A stretch of DNA of 64,000 nucleotides from Thalassotalea agarivorans. Lineage in GTDB: Bacteria > Pseudomonadota > Gammaproteobacteria > Enterobacterales > Alteromonadaceae. Position numbers and translations under genes: made by a program. A model generated the notes under the pieces. The model was not told the DNA's origin. It saw only the letters and a program-made list of their open reading frames with translations, and did no database searches. Shown piece after piece: positions 1-9,175 of the stretch. Location: positions 2,480,001-2,544,000 of the forward strand of contig NZ_AP027363.1 of the NCBI RefSeq assembly GCF_030295955.1, in the 5' to 3' direction. Numbering within the stretch: position 1 is the stretch's first letter; each line of letters opens with the position of its first letter.

Positions 1-410
1 GCCGGCCATTTTACGCCGATCAGCTTTTTAGCTTTTTTGTTGCCCCATGTAATGGTTAGATCATCTGACAATAACAATGCGGCATCTGGTAGCGCCTCAG
101 CACCATCTTTAAAGCGACGAATACGCTGATTAAGGGCTTTTTGTTTTATTCGACTTTTACGAATTAATCGATATAAACCGTCATAAATGTTGCCCCAGGT
201 ACCACTTGCAAGTGGCGGCGTTAATGACTTACTTTGCCAAAGCCAGTTAACAAGTTGGTTGACATGTCGATAATGCCAAAATAACAAAGCAAGGCTGACT
301 ATCGCGATAGATTGCCAAAAATAACCAATAAAAAAACCTATCAACCCCGCTATGACAAATAAAGCAGATAAGCGAATTAATAGGTTCTTAATTGAAAGTC
401 TAAAATACAT
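1..410 (-). CDS. phoR: Phosphate regulon sensor histidine kinase PhoR, N-terminal part
   Basis: The first 136 codons of a reading frame that runs off the left edge of the window. It starts at ATG 408-410, directly after the phoB stop codon at 411-413, so the two are translated from one message. The translation opens with MYFRLSIKNLLIRL, followed by a hydrophobic stretch of about 35 residues that should form one or two membrane segments, then a charged, arginine/lysine-rich segment and the start of a PAS-like region. This matches the membrane-anchored N-terminus of PhoR, which phosphorylates PhoB when phosphate is scarce. The kinase domain lies outside the window. The assignment rests mainly on position behind phoB plus this N-terminal layout. 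Confidence 0.85.
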   Translation of the reverse strand, partial: MYFRLSIKNLLIRLSALFVIAGLIGFFIGYFWQSIAIVSLALLFWHYRHVNQLVNWLWQSKSLTPPLASGTWGNIYDGLYRLIRKSRIKQKALNQRIRRFKDGAEALPDAALLLSDDLTITWGNKKAKKLIGVKWP

Positions 411-1106
411 CTATGCTGTTACTTTTCCGGAAAATCTATAGCCGGCACCTCGAACAGTCTGGATAAAGTTTTCATGGCCTTGTCCAGTAATGGCTTTGCG
501 AAGACGCCTAATATGGACATCTACCGTGCGATCTTCAACAAATACATTTGTTCCCCAAACATTGTCTAACAATTGCTCTCGTGAATACACACGTTCTGCG
601 TGCGTCATAAAAAAATGCAACAGTTTAAACTCTGTAGGACCTAATTCGACAGGTTCACCGTCTATAGCGACTCTATAGGCTACAGGATCTAACATTAAAC
701 CCTGGAATTCAATAGGCTCTTCTAAAGAAGTTGGTGATACGCGACGAATAACGGCTTTAATGCGCGCGATAAGCTCTTTTGGCGAGAATGGTTTAGTGAC
801 GTAATCGTCAATCCCTGCATCAAACCCTGTTACTTTATCATCCTCATCGCTGCGCGCTGTTAACATAATAATAGGAATATTACGTGTATATTCATTGCGC
901 TTTAATGTTTTGGCAATTTTCACACCTGAACCACCTGGCAACATCCAGTCAAGCATGATCAAATCAGGATAAGGTTCCTTGATCTGTTCCATGGCGCTAT
1001 CAAAATCTTCGGCTTCGATGACGTTAAAGCCATTGTTATCTAATACAAAGGCTATCATTTCTCGAATAGGCGCTTCATCTTCAACAACTAATATATCTCT
1101 ACTCAT
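411..1106 (-). CDS. phoB: Phosphate regulon response regulator PhoB
   Basis: OmpR/PhoB-type response regulator of 231 residues. The receiver domain (about residues 1-120) carries the acidic pair in VVEDE, the phospho-acceptor Asp53 in LDWMLPG, the T in MLTARSD and K in VTKPFSP. The winged-helix DNA-binding domain (about 130-228) ends in the usual VRGAGYRF. Activated by PhoR, it switches on phosphate-scavenging genes. I chose ATG 1104-1106, which has AGGA five bases upstream and gives the conserved start [11 protein letters not shown]; a TTG nine codons earlier extends the frame but has no good ribosome binding site. A Pho box lies upstream, consistent with autoregulation. phoR follows without a gap. 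Confidence 0.95.
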   Translation of the reverse strand: MSRDILVVEDEAPIREMIAFVLDNNGFNVIEAEDFDSAMEQIKEPYPDLIMLDWMLPGGSGVKIAKTLKRNEYTRNIPIIMLTARSDEDDKVTGFDAGIDDYVTKPFSPKELIARIKAVIRRVSPTSLEEPIEFQGLMLDPVAYRVAIDGEPVELGPTEFKLLHFFMTHAERVYSREQLLDNVWGTNVFVEDRTVDVHIRRLRKAITGQGHENFIQTVRGAGYRFSGKVTA

Positions 1107-1152
1107 ATCCTGTTTCCAATGCGTAGTAGTCAACTATGTAGGTTAAATGACT

Positions 1153-1186
1153 ATTCTGCTTACTTTATATGACGCTTTTATGACAG
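1153..1186 (-). promoter_or_regulatory. Pho box and -10 element upstream of phoB
   Basis: Read on the minus strand, 1186-1169 is CTGTCAT, four A/T bases (AAAA), then GCGTCAT, i.e. the PhoB half-site consensus CTGTCAT twice with 11-base periodicity and one or two changes in the second copy. Ten bases further on, at 1158-1153, is CAGAAT, four of six matches to the -10 consensus, at the spacing seen at known PhoB-activated promoters where the Pho box replaces the -35. It lies about 50 bases before the phoB ATG. Confidence 0.75.
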
Positions 1187-1253
1187 TGAGTGATTCTTTG
1201 TGAATTATGACACAAATATTTAACAATGGGATGTAGAAAACAGTTAAATATGC

Positions 1254-1283
1254 ACAAAAAAGGCCGCTTTAGCGGCCTTTTAA
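1254..1283 (-). terminator. Rho-independent terminator of the porin gene
   Basis: GC-rich inverted repeat AGGCCGC / GCGGCCT with a short A/T loop, followed on the minus strand by a run of T (A run 1256-1261 on the plus strand). It lies just downstream of the porin stop codon and before phoB, so it separates the two. Confidence 0.85.
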
Positions 1284-1298
1284 AACAACCTGTTAGGT

Positions 1299-2306
1299 CT
1301 AGAATACGTATTCTGTACCAATAGCAAAGTAGCTTTGCTCTAGCTCTGCTGCATTTGGATCATACGCAACACCTAAGTCGCTTTGCTCAAGATTAAACGT
1401 ACTGAAGAAAGTGTACAATTTTACTTGTTTGTTTAAGTTATAGTCAGCACCTAAACTGATACCTGAGTTAGTACCACCTTGATCAAAACTTGCTTGTTGG
1501 TATTGTGCACGAATCACATACTTCTCTTGAACATAGCGTAGTGACGCGTTAAATCCGTCAAGCTCTTGGCCAGATACAGTGTCTTCTTGCATGTGGTAAA
1601 TACCACCTAAGATAAAACCAGCACCAACATCAGCTTGTACACTCGCACGAGTAACATCATAAGTGCTCTTAGAATCTGACACACGTTTCATGCTACTTGA
1701 AACACCTGAATCTGCTGATAGAGCAGCGTAGATAGGTCCGCGCTTAAACTTCGAATCACCATAAATTAGTGCAGCTGAAAATTGTGCATCTTCGTCAGTT
1801 GCTTCAGGTGCAATGTATGTACCCCAGAAGCTAAAGTTTGCAACACGAGCCGACTTAAAAGTTACCGAATTTGATACACGGTTTTCACCAGCGAATAAAC
1901 CAGCAACATCAGCCTCTAAATCGTTGAAAATATCGATACGGCCAACAGACTGTTTTAATGCACTATCGTTCTTACCGAAATATAGTTCACCAAACCAACC
2001 TCTGAAACCTACATAGATGTTACGGTGTTTGAATAACTCGTTGTCACCTTCCATGTCAACTTGGAATTCAGCACGGTAGTATACTTCTACGTCATCAGTG
2101 ATGTCATAACCACCTTTAAAACCGATACGTGAAGCATTACTTTTCAACTCAGTAAATGAACCATCACCATCGTCAGACGATTGCATAGACACATTAGCTT
2201 TACCATAAATTTCGATTGTTGGTAGTTCTGTCTCAGCTAATGCTTGTGACGAAAATGCCATGACGCCTGCGGTTGAAAGCGCTGCAAAAACCTTGTTTAG
2301 TTTCAT
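1299..2306 (-). CDS. Outer-membrane porin (Gram-negative trimeric porin type)
   Basis: Protein of 335 residues with a classic signal peptide (MKLNKVFAALSTAGVMAFSS then QALA, cleavage after about residue 24). The mature part begins with ELPTIEIYGKANVSMQ, typical of the first strand of general diffusion porins, contains alternating beta-strand patterns and many glycines, and ends ...FAIGTEYVF with the terminal phenylalanine needed for outer-membrane insertion. Length fits 16-stranded porins. A Pho-box match in its promoter region, and its position beside phoB, suggest induction under phosphate limitation, in the manner of PhoE; that is inference. Its own terminator follows at 1254-1283. Confidence 0.9.
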   Translation of the reverse strand: MKLNKVFAALSTAGVMAFSSQALAETELPTIEIYGKANVSMQSSDDGDGSFTELKSNASRIGFKGGYDITDDVEVYYRAEFQVDMEGDNELFKHRNIYVGFRGWFGELYFGKNDSALKQSVGRIDIFNDLEADVAGLFAGENRVSNSVTFKSARVANFSFWGTYIAPEATDEDAQFSAALIYGDSKFKRGPIYAALSADSGVSSSMKRVSDSKSTYDVTRASVQADVGAGFILGGIYHMQEDTVSGQELDGFNASLRYVQEKYVIRAQYQQASFDQGGTNSGISLGADYNLNKQVKLYTFFSTFNLEQSDLGVAYDPNAAELEQSYFAIGTEYVF

Positions 2307-2388
2307 GTTTTTACCCTATTAAGTAAATAATACAAATATTTAAATACAAGTGACCTTGTTTTTGATGGCGCTAGTGTGACAACCGAAT

Positions 2389-2406
2389 ATTACAGATTTA
2401 TGACAA
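2389..2406 (-). promoter_or_regulatory. Pho box upstream of the porin
   Basis: On the minus strand the sequence reads TTGTCAT, AAAT, CTGTAAT: two near-matches to the PhoB half-site CTGTCAT separated by four A/T bases. A further GTGTCAC lies just upstream. Ten bases downstream is CACACT, only a weak -10. The site is about 85 bases ahead of the porin start codon. Confidence 0.6.
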
Positions 2407-2597
2407 AGTGACACTTTTGTTACAAATTTATTTATACATTCACCTTCATGAAATCAAAATGTCATAAACAGCAAGGACTTACGTTAACCTGTCGTAGGCA
2501 AATAAAAAGAACGCGTTTTTTTAACTTGTGCATGTAAAGCGCAATCGCTAATATCGCTCTTCATAATTTTCCCAGCTGTTATTCAAGGAATGTCTTC

Positions 2598-3521
2598 ATG
2601 TGGTTTAAAAACCTTTACTTTTTCGCCTTCACAAAACCATTTAATTGGACACAAGAAGAGCTAGAAAAATATTTAACTGATCATAAATACACGCCATGCA
2701 AGTCCACTGAACAAATGCATTTTGGTTGGACCAATGCCTTAGGAAAACAAGGCCAAACATTAGTGCACGGTGTAAATCAGAGCTTCATCCTAACTGCTCG
2801 CAGAGAAGACAAGATCATTCCACCACAAGTGATTAAAGAAATGCTTGAAGAGAAAGTGTCTCTATTGGAAACAGAGCACAGCAGAAAGGCCACTAAAAAG
2901 GAAAAAGAACAGTTTAAAGAAGATATTGTACTTAGCCTTTTACCCCGTGCTTTTTCAAAGCTCAGTGATACGCAAGGCTATGTCAGCCCTAAAGACAACT
3001 TAATTGTTGTTAATGCCTCTAGTAGGTCAAAGGCAGAAGACTTTTTAGCCTTGTTGCGTAAATCCTTGGGTACGTTACCTGTGTCTAGCTTAACACCAGA
3101 GAACGTAGCACCCGATGAAGTGATGACAGATTGGTTAATCGATAAACCACTTTCAGGTCCATTCGAGCTTGGCACAGAAGCAGAGTTTAATGCGATTGGT
3201 GACGACGCGGCCGTGATCAAGGTGAAAAATCAAGACTTAGCCTCTGATGAAATTAAGCATCATTTAGACGCGGACAAATTTGTGGTTAAACTTGCCCTTG
3301 AATGGAAAGAATCATTGTCTTTTGTACTAGCTGACGACCTTTCGTTTAAGCGATTAAAATTTTTCGACGTGATCCAAGAGCAAAATGACGACATTGATAA
3401 AGAAGATGTTATGGCTAAATTAGACGCCGATTTTGCATTAATGATTGGCGAGTTGAATGAATTAATTCATGATTTGCTGCGAGAGTTTAGCTTAAACACA
3501 GAAAGCTACTTAACTGAATAA
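2598..3521 (+). CDS. rdgC: Recombination-associated protein RdgC
   Basis: Protein of 307 residues, the usual length of RdgC (about 303). It opens MWFKNLYFFAFTKPFNWT and contains the family hallmarks GWTNALGKQGQTLVHGVN (about residues 43-60) and the PRAFSKLSDTQGY region (about 116-128). RdgC forms a ring-shaped dimer around double-stranded DNA and restrains RecA-driven strand exchange; it acts in the cytoplasm on the nucleoid. Ribosome binding site AAGGA lies eight bases before the ATG. The gene is monocistronic with its own strong terminator at 3527-3552. Confidence 0.95.
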   Translation: MWFKNLYFFAFTKPFNWTQEELEKYLTDHKYTPCKSTEQMHFGWTNALGKQGQTLVHGVNQSFILTARREDKIIPPQVIKEMLEEKVSLLETEHSRKATKKEKEQFKEDIVLSLLPRAFSKLSDTQGYVSPKDNLIVVNASSRSKAEDFLALLRKSLGTLPVSSLTPENVAPDEVMTDWLIDKPLSGPFELGTEAEFNAIGDDAAVIKVKNQDLASDEIKHHLDADKFVVKLALEWKESLSFVLADDLSFKRLKFFDVIQEQNDDIDKEDVMAKLDADFALMIGELNELIHDLLREFSLNTESYLTE

Positions 3522-3526
3522 AAAAT

Positions 3527-3552
3527 AAAAAGCCGCGCAAGCGGCTTTTTTT
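3527..3552 (+). terminator. Rho-independent terminator of rdgC
   Basis: Stem AGCCGC (3531-3536), loop GCAA, stem GCGGCT (3541-3546), then six T residues. The A run before the stem lets it work in the opposite direction too. Confidence 0.9.
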
Positions 3553-3618
3553 CATGTTGTTCCATTTTTAAACACTCCTTGTATACTTACATATCAAGCT
3601 TGTTCATAAGGAATAGGA

Positions 3619-4224
3619 TTGAACTTTTTAGCCCACCTTTTTCTCGCGCAACCTACGCCTCATTCTTGTGTGGGTAATTTGTTAGGTGATTTTCGCAAAG
3701 GGATAGCAAGAGATGCTTTTCCACCACTGGTATTGGCTGGACTAGAAAACCACTATGCGGTGGATAAATTTACTGATACACACCCCGATATCCTCGCGTT
3801 AAAATCTCTTTTTTCACCGCAAAAACGGCGGTTTTCTGGCATTATCATTGACGTAACTTTCGACCATTTTTTACTTAAACATTGGCAGGAATATTCAACT
3901 CAAAACCAACAAAGCTACATCGCGCAATGCTACCAACATTTAGTTGACGGTCACAGCTATATGCCTGCGTCAATGCAGCTTACTATCGAGAAAATGGTAA
4001 CGCAGGATTGGCTGTCAAGCTACCAAGATATTGAAGCCATTGGTCGAGCACTGAATAACATCGCAAACAGAATCCGTTTTAAAAACCAGTTCCAAAACAG
4101 TCTTGAAGAAATTAACGCAAATTACTCACAACTTGAGCAAACTTTCCTAGCATTTTTCCCTGCCTTGATGCGTCATGTTAACAGCCAAGCGATAGAAGGT
4201 AATTTGTTTCATCATGGCGATTAA
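3619..4224 (+). CDS. acpH: Acyl-carrier-protein phosphodiesterase (AcpH/YajB)
   Basis: Protein of 201 residues (family about 193). It begins MNFLAHLFLAQPTPHSCVGN, followed by LLGDFRKG, then GLENHYAVDKFTDTHPDI and the HDHF-like TFDHFLLKHW segment, all typical of AcpH, which removes the phosphopantetheine arm from acyl carrier protein. The start is TTG at 3619, preceded by AAGGA with a six-base spacer; no ATG fits the conserved N-terminus. It stands between rdgC and trhP on the same strand with its own short leader. Confidence 0.9.
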   Translation: MNFLAHLFLAQPTPHSCVGNLLGDFRKGIARDAFPPLVLAGLENHYAVDKFTDTHPDILALKSLFSPQKRRFSGIIIDVTFDHFLLKHWQEYSTQNQQSYIAQCYQHLVDGHSYMPASMQLTIEKMVTQDWLSSYQDIEAIGRALNNIANRIRFKNQFQNSLEEINANYSQLEQTFLAFFPALMRHVNSQAIEGNLFHHGD

Positions 4225-4307
4225 CGAATTGTAACCATATCCCGCTAGCCTTTATGCGCAAAAGCCTCTAAAATACCCTACTTTTTTTGTGGATATAGAG
4301 TTTGAGC

Positions 4308-5669
4308 ATGTTTAAACCAGAACTTTTATCGCCTGCGGGTAGTTTGAAAAACATGAGATATGCCTTCGCTTACGGCGCAGATGCCGTTTATGCTGGCCAG
4401 CCAAGATACTCGCTTCGTGTGAGAAACAACGAGTTTAATCATGACACGATCAAACAAGGCATAGACGAAGCACATGCGCTCAATAAAAAGTTCTATCTGG
4501 TCAGTAATATCGCCCCACATAACAGTAAGCTTAAAACCTTTATCAAGGACATAGAGCCGGTGATAAACATGCAACCTGACGCACTGATCATGTCTGATCC
4601 AGGGCTTATCATGATGGTTAGAGAGCATTTTCCTGACATGCCTATTCACTTGTCTGTACAAGCGAACGCCGTGAACTGGGCAACCGTTAAATTTTGGTAT
4701 CAACAAGGTGTAGAAAGAGTCATTCTCTCGCGCGAGCTATCACTCGATGAAATTGAAGAAATTCGTTTGCGTGTACCAGAAATGGAAATTGAAGTATTTG
4801 TCCATGGCGCGCTGTGCATGGCGTATTCCGGACGATGTTTACTCTCTGGTTATATTAATAAGCGAGATCCAAATCAAGGTACCTGTACTAATGCCTGCCG
4901 TTGGAAGTATGACGTGCATGAAGCAAAGGAAAGCGAAACAGGTGATGTTATTGCAGTACAACCAACCGGTATTATCTTGCCTGAAGAAAAACCGACATCC
5001 GATATTGTTTTACTACAAGAAGCTGGCCGACCAGGTGAATATATGCCTGCTTTTGAAGACGAACACGGCACTTACATTATGAACTCTAAAGACCTGCGCG
5101 CGGTAGAACATGTCGATAGGCTGGTAAAAATGGGTGTGCATTCTCTAAAAATTGAAGGTCGAACAAAGTCTTTTTACTATTGTGCTCGTACCGCACAAAT
5201 ATACAATCAAGCGATTGAAGATGCGCTTGCTGGACGCGACTTTAATGAGCGACTTAATACCGACTTAGAGCATCTCGCACATCGAGGGTACACCGATGGT
5301 TTCTTAAGACGTCATAGACACGATCAAAGACAAAACTATGACTATGGCTATTCAAAAAGTGATACCCAGCAATTTGTTGGCGAAATATTAGGTAGGGATC
5401 CGAAAACAGGGTACCTAGAGATTGACGTAAAGAATAAGTTTCTCGTTGGCGATTCGCTTGAAATTATGACGCCAAAAGGCAATATCAGCTTTACCTTAAT
5501 GGATATGTTAAACCGCAAAGGTGAAGCCATTACTGATGCTAAAGGTTCAGGTCACTTCGTACGCATTCAATGTGATGCCGACATCGACTTAGAATACGGT
5601 ATTTTGATGCGCTATTTAAACACTAACGAAACAACTCGCCAACCCTTTGTAAGTGCAGCAAATCTATAA
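4308..5669 (+). CDS. trhP: tRNA 5-hydroxyuridine synthesis protease-like TrhP (U32 family, YegQ)
   Basis: U32-peptidase-family protein of 453 residues that is nearly collinear with Escherichia coli YegQ/TrhP: FKPELLSPAGSLKNMRYAF at the N-terminus, YAGQPRYSLRVRNNEF, HLSVQANAVNWATVKFW, the cysteine-rich centre with AYSGRCLLSGY, GTCTNACRW and later SFYYCART. TrhP takes part in prephenate-dependent hydroxylation of uridine 34 in several tRNAs; the cysteines may hold an iron-sulfur cluster. I start at ATG 4308 because it matches the conserved MFKPELLSPAG and lies seven bases from GAG; a TTG two codons upstream would add only MS. It ends at a long hairpin shared with the convergent MFS gene. Confidence 0.95.
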   Translation: MFKPELLSPAGSLKNMRYAFAYGADAVYAGQPRYSLRVRNNEFNHDTIKQGIDEAHALNKKFYLVSNIAPHNSKLKTFIKDIEPVINMQPDALIMSDPGLIMMVREHFPDMPIHLSVQANAVNWATVKFWYQQGVERVILSRELSLDEIEEIRLRVPEMEIEVFVHGALCMAYSGRCLLSGYINKRDPNQGTCTNACRWKYDVHEAKESETGDVIAVQPTGIILPEEKPTSDIVLLQEAGRPGEYMPAFEDEHGTYIMNSKDLRAVEHVDRLVKMGVHSLKIEGRTKSFYYCARTAQIYNQAIEDALAGRDFNERLNTDLEHLAHRGYTDGFLRRHRHDQRQNYDYGYSKSDTQQFVGEILGRDPKTGYLEIDVKNKFLVGDSLEIMTPKGNISFTLMDMLNRKGEAITDAKGSGHFVRIQCDADIDLEYGILMRYLNTNETTRQPFVSAANL

Positions 5670-5671
5670 GA

Positions 5672-5714
5672 TTAAAGCATTGCGCGCGGCATCAAGCAGC
5701 GCGCAATGCTTTAA
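5672..5714. terminator. Bidirectional hairpin between trhP and the MFS gene
   Basis: Perfect 16-base inverted repeat: TTAAAGCATTGCGCGC at 5672-5687 and its complement at 5699-5714, with an 11-base loop. The A/T ends give short U tails in both directions. The MFS stop codon (5692-5694) lies in the loop, so the stem is built from the last codons of that gene. Confidence 0.8.
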
Positions 5715-6969
5715 CCCTTCGAATCAACAGGTACGTTGATATCGCGCCAATCGCACTGAATAGTCCCAGCATGATGAACAAATGGCTGAAACCAACAACG
5801 CCTGGATTGGCATCTATCAAACGTCCCGCTACAGGCGCTAGGAAAATATCAGGTGTATAGCCTACGACCGAAATAACACCAACAGCGGCGCCTGTTCTGG
5901 TGTCTGCAATCTTGCTTTCTTCTAACAGAGCAAAATATATCGCACGCACGGCAAACACCAACACAAAAGTGACAATAATGTTGGCTAGCACCAAAAACTG
6001 GGGTAATGCCTGCACCGGAGATGTAGCAAACAGCGCATAGCACACAACCAAAGCACTAAACGTGATTAAGACCGTTTTGCCAATACCAATTTTGTCCGCT
6101 AGAAAGCCAGCGCAAAGCGCAGCAAATACGCGAGTATAGGAAATATAAGCAACGGTTTGCGCCGATTGTACTGCGCCAAAATCCAATACATTGGTTAGAT
6201 ATAAACCAAAGTAATCAAGACCTTTGTAGCCACAATAGGCAGTGAGTACTATCATGCCTTGTAACCACACAACGGGGCGTTTTAACACAATAGAAAAGTC
6301 GTGTTTAATACTGCTTTGTTCACCGTCATCATCGGTCGACTGTACTCCACTTTCTTTTGGGATAACCAAAAAGACGATAAAAGCCGCAAATGTCGTAATC
6401 GCGCCATAATAATAGATGACCGACTGAATACCTTGACGCTTACTTGCTAGGTCTGTATCGATACCATCAGGTACAAACAAGGTTAAAATAGCAACGGCGC
6501 CTGTTGCCGCAGCCGCTGCCACCAACCCTCGCCCACCATCTAAAATAGCGAAAGCTTTGCCTTGCGCATGCGCGCCTCCCCATATGCGCGTTAGCTTAAT
6601 CATCGCCGCCCAAAACAAAAATATGGTAGTCACGCCCCAAAAAGCAAACAAAAAGCCAAGTGAGCTAGCACTTGGAATTTGCGCGAAATAAAGTGAGCCT
6701 GATGCAGTAAGTAACAAGGATATCATCATTAATTTTCGGGCAGAGAAACGATCCGCCAGCGGCCCGCCGGGAAAATAAACCAGCATTGCCAAAATGCCAT
6801 ACAATCCAAAAATATCACCCAACTGTGTATTAGTTAAATTGAATACTTCTAAAAAGGTTGGTCTGAAAAATCGTACGACATGAAAAGGTAGGCTGAAAAT
6901 CAATTCTCCTGCTAACACTATCGTGAAGATGACGAAGGCACGTCTAAGAGGAGAATGTATTGTTGTCAT
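5692..6969 (-). CDS. Major facilitator superfamily transporter, substrate unknown
   Basis: Inner-membrane carrier of 425 residues with about twelve predicted membrane helices in two halves separated by a charged central loop (about residues 205-225, with DDDGEQSSIKHD). The family loop-2 signature appears as GGPLADRFSARKLMM (about residue 70) and the equivalent in the second half as GFLADKIGIGKTV (about 288). Both halves keep the expected R/K-rich cytoplasmic loops. I cannot name the substrate: the sequence does not match a drug, sugar phosphate or nucleoside carrier closely enough for me to say. It is a single gene, divergent from yfhL and convergent with trhP. Confidence 0.85.
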   Translation of the reverse strand: MTTIHSPLRRAFVIFTIVLAGELIFSLPFHVVRFFRPTFLEVFNLTNTQLGDIFGLYGILAMLVYFPGGPLADRFSARKLMMISLLLTASGSLYFAQIPSASSLGFLFAFWGVTTIFLFWAAMIKLTRIWGGAHAQGKAFAILDGGRGLVAAAAATGAVAILTLFVPDGIDTDLASKRQGIQSVIYYYGAITTFAAFIVFLVIPKESGVQSTDDDGEQSSIKHDFSIVLKRPVVWLQGMIVLTAYCGYKGLDYFGLYLTNVLDFGAVQSAQTVAYISYTRVFAALCAGFLADKIGIGKTVLITFSALVVCYALFATSPVQALPQFLVLANIIVTFVLVFAVRAIYFALLEESKIADTRTGAAVGVISVVGYTPDIFLAPVAGRLIDANPGVVGFSHLFIMLGLFSAIGAISTYLLIRRVKALRAA

Positions 6970-7070
6970 AGCTTCATTTTTTTGTATTTGTTTGTTCTAG
7001 ATTGACCGATATCAATAAGAAACTCAACAAATGGATTATAATTAACAAAGGCTGAATAGGTTTACGATGA

Positions 7071-7319
<249 letters not shown>

Positions 7320-7453
7320 ACTTTATCAGTCTGAACTCGAATTGCCAGTTGTGGACAATAGGTCTAAACCAAACCTAACAATAAAAATTAATCGCAGATC
7401 TGATAAATGGGCTATGACCGCTTTGTGCCAATAGCGGACAAAGTAGAGACTCC

Positions 7454-8020
7454 TTAGTCAACAAATGTGCTTTCCTTCCATAGTTGTTTAATAGGTGCTT
7501 TAGATTTTAAAATACTTAATAGGTGTTCAAGTTTATTTTCGATGAAGTCACAGGAGAGTTTTAACTTAATACATTCCCTTCTAGTTGTTCTAAGTGGATT
7601 GAGAAATACCTCCATCAAATAGAACTCATCTCCTTGGAATTTGATTTTTTCTATTTTTATATCTTTGATTTCATTTATGAAAAATTCAGGTTCATCGTCT
7701 GGTTTTTCGCATTTAGTCTCAGTATAAACTGCTACTTCAGTGACGCGAAAGAATGCGGGTTTACCTAAGTTAAACTTAGCCATTAAAAATAACATGGCGT
7801 AGCCCATTGGATAAATAGCAGTGAACAAAACAACAAAAATTGTCAAAAGCACATATTGGCTTTCAAACAGCTCATTATAAGAAATGAATAGGTATGGTAA
7901 TAAACTTAGAGTCATAATTATAAGAGACCATTTTATTAACTTTTTATGGCTATTTTGATAATTATGCAAAGCCCACTTTTTAGTGTTGGTAGGTTCATAC
8001 CAGCTTAGTAAAGTCTTCAA
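7454..8020 (-). CDS. Hypothetical membrane protein
   Basis: Reading frame of 188 residues that I do not recognise. Two hydrophobic helices are clear, near residues 31-50 (LIIMTLSLLPYLFISY) and 57-82 (YVLLTIFVVLFTAIYPMGYAMLFLM), followed by about 100 mostly soluble residues rich in lysine and glutamate with several predicted strands. An N-terminal soluble stretch of 30 residues precedes the first helix. It starts at TTG 8018-8020 with AGAGA eight bases upstream. Codon use resembles the neighbours, no longer frame lies opposite, and the protein-like hydrophobic pattern supports a real gene. A 20-codon open stretch ends just upstream (see findings). Confidence 0.6.
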   Translation of the reverse strand: MKTLLSWYEPTNTKKWALHNYQNSHKKLIKWSLIIMTLSLLPYLFISYNELFESQYVLLTIFVVLFTAIYPMGYAMLFLMAKFNLGKPAFFRVTEVAVYTETKCEKPDDEPEFFINEIKDIKIEKIKFQGDEFYLMEVFLNPLRTTRRECIKLKLSCDFIENKLEHLLSILKSKAPIKQLWKESTFVD

Positions 8021-8140
8021 TTAAATCTCTTTTTGTTATTGCTCTAGAATGGCTGCAATTCGCTCATAGCAGTCTGTCAGATCGCGTTTACCCATGTCAA
8101 TTGTATGTATCAGATTAGACACTAGCTACTACGGATAAAT

Positions 8141-8166
8141 AAAAAAAGAGGCTTTCGCCCCTTTTT
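8141..8166 (-). terminator. Terminator of the YggN-like gene
   Basis: On the minus strand AAAGGGGC and GCCTCTTT pair (one G-U) around a four-base GAAA loop, followed by a run of T. It begins at the stop codon of the gene at 8167. Confidence 0.85.
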
Positions 8167-8964
8167 TTACATCATTTTCTTTTTCGAACCTTTGTATTCA
8201 ACCTTGAATACGTCTTGATTATTTAGTTCAGGTATTGCGTCCAGCATTTCGCTTTCTAGTGCATCGATTTTTTTCACCGATATACATAGCTGGTCAGCTT
8301 TTTGTTCAATAATCTCTGCACGAGCTTCCATATCTTTTTCGATTTGTTCGCCAAATTTTTCCATGCGAGTTTCAAACGCTTCACTGTCACCACCAGAGGC
8401 GATCATTTGTGTACCTAGTGCAATCATAATTTTGCCGATAGATTGCTCTACTGTGGTTTCTACCGCTTTCTCGATACGTTGCTCAAACTCCGGATCAAAT
8501 ACATCGCCTTCTATGCCATTGTCATCAATATATAATCTTTCACCTTCATTGAAACGTGTTTCAATCTCTACTTTAATGGCATCCAATTCAGCTACTAATT
8601 CATCAGTTAAACCGTTGTTTTCACCAAGTAGTTCAGTAAAAGCAATACCTATACCTTCGGCAGCAAGGTCGACCGCTTCAACAGCGATATCTTTAACTTG
8701 CGGTACAACCGCTCTAATTTCTTTTGAATACTGTTTTACCAGAGCTTGCTGGCTAGCGGTTAACGAAACCTGCTTGTCATTTACAAGTAAAATTTCATTA
8801 TCAATAATTTTATATACTGGTTGCTTGTTATCAGAAAACTCAATATGTTTTTTGGTGATTTCTATACCTAAATCTAAGTCAACGTCACATTGATCTGTTT
8901 CGATGTTATGTGCCGATACCATTGACGAAAATAAAAATACAGACGTTGCTAAAAAAGCTTTCAT
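8167..8964 (-). CDS. YggN-like periplasmic protein (DUF2884)
   Basis: Exported protein of 265 residues: signal peptide MKAFLATSVFLFSSMVSA, then a mature part with two cysteines (HNIETDQCDVDL near residue 26 and DQLCISVKK near 228) that may form a disulfide. The middle is acidic and strongly helical, with a long amphipathic stretch (about residues 170-225). The motif HIEFSDN...YKIIDNEILLVNDKQVSLT followed by QALVKQYS is that of the YggN/DUF2884 family, whose function is unknown. It is monocistronic with its own terminator. The function cannot be taken further from the sequence. Confidence 0.8.
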   Translation of the reverse strand: MKAFLATSVFLFSSMVSAHNIETDQCDVDLDLGIEITKKHIEFSDNKQPVYKIIDNEILLVNDKQVSLTASQQALVKQYSKEIRAVVPQVKDIAVEAVDLAAEGIGIAFTELLGENNGLTDELVAELDAIKVEIETRFNEGERLYIDDNGIEGDVFDPEFEQRIEKAVETTVEQSIGKIMIALGTQMIASGGDSEAFETRMEKFGEQIEKDMEARAEIIEQKADQLCISVKKIDALESEMLDAIPELNNQDVFKVEYKGSKKKMM

Positions 8965-9127
8965 GTTTAATCCCTAAAAAATGTTGTAATCACTGAAATA
9001 CAATCAACTGTCGTGCCAACTATTAAAAACTCAATAATATCAATAAATTAAGGCAAAAACCGGATTGAAATACTAAAACTAAGTTCAGGTTGGGTTGTGT
9101 AAAAAACTATTTGTTAGTGAAAATGAC

Positions 9128-9159
9128 AAAAAAAAAGCAAAACTTACGTTTTGCTTTTT
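9128..9159 (-). terminator. Terminator of the cold-shock gene
   Basis: Twelve-base inverted repeat AAAAAGCAAAAC (9132-9143) and GTTTTGCTTTTT (9148-9159) around TTAC, with a T run on the minus strand, just after the CspA-family stop codon. Confidence 0.85.
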
Positions 9160-9175
9160 CTACTGAATGTGTGCA

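Noticed and set aside
4326-4706. 126-codon minus-strand frame inside trhP
   Set aside because: Antisense to a highly conserved region of TrhP; no ribosome binding site.
8363-8893. 176-codon plus-strand frame opposite the YggN-like gene
   Set aside because: Antisense shadow, serine-rich, no translation signals, while the opposite strand has a signal peptide and terminator.
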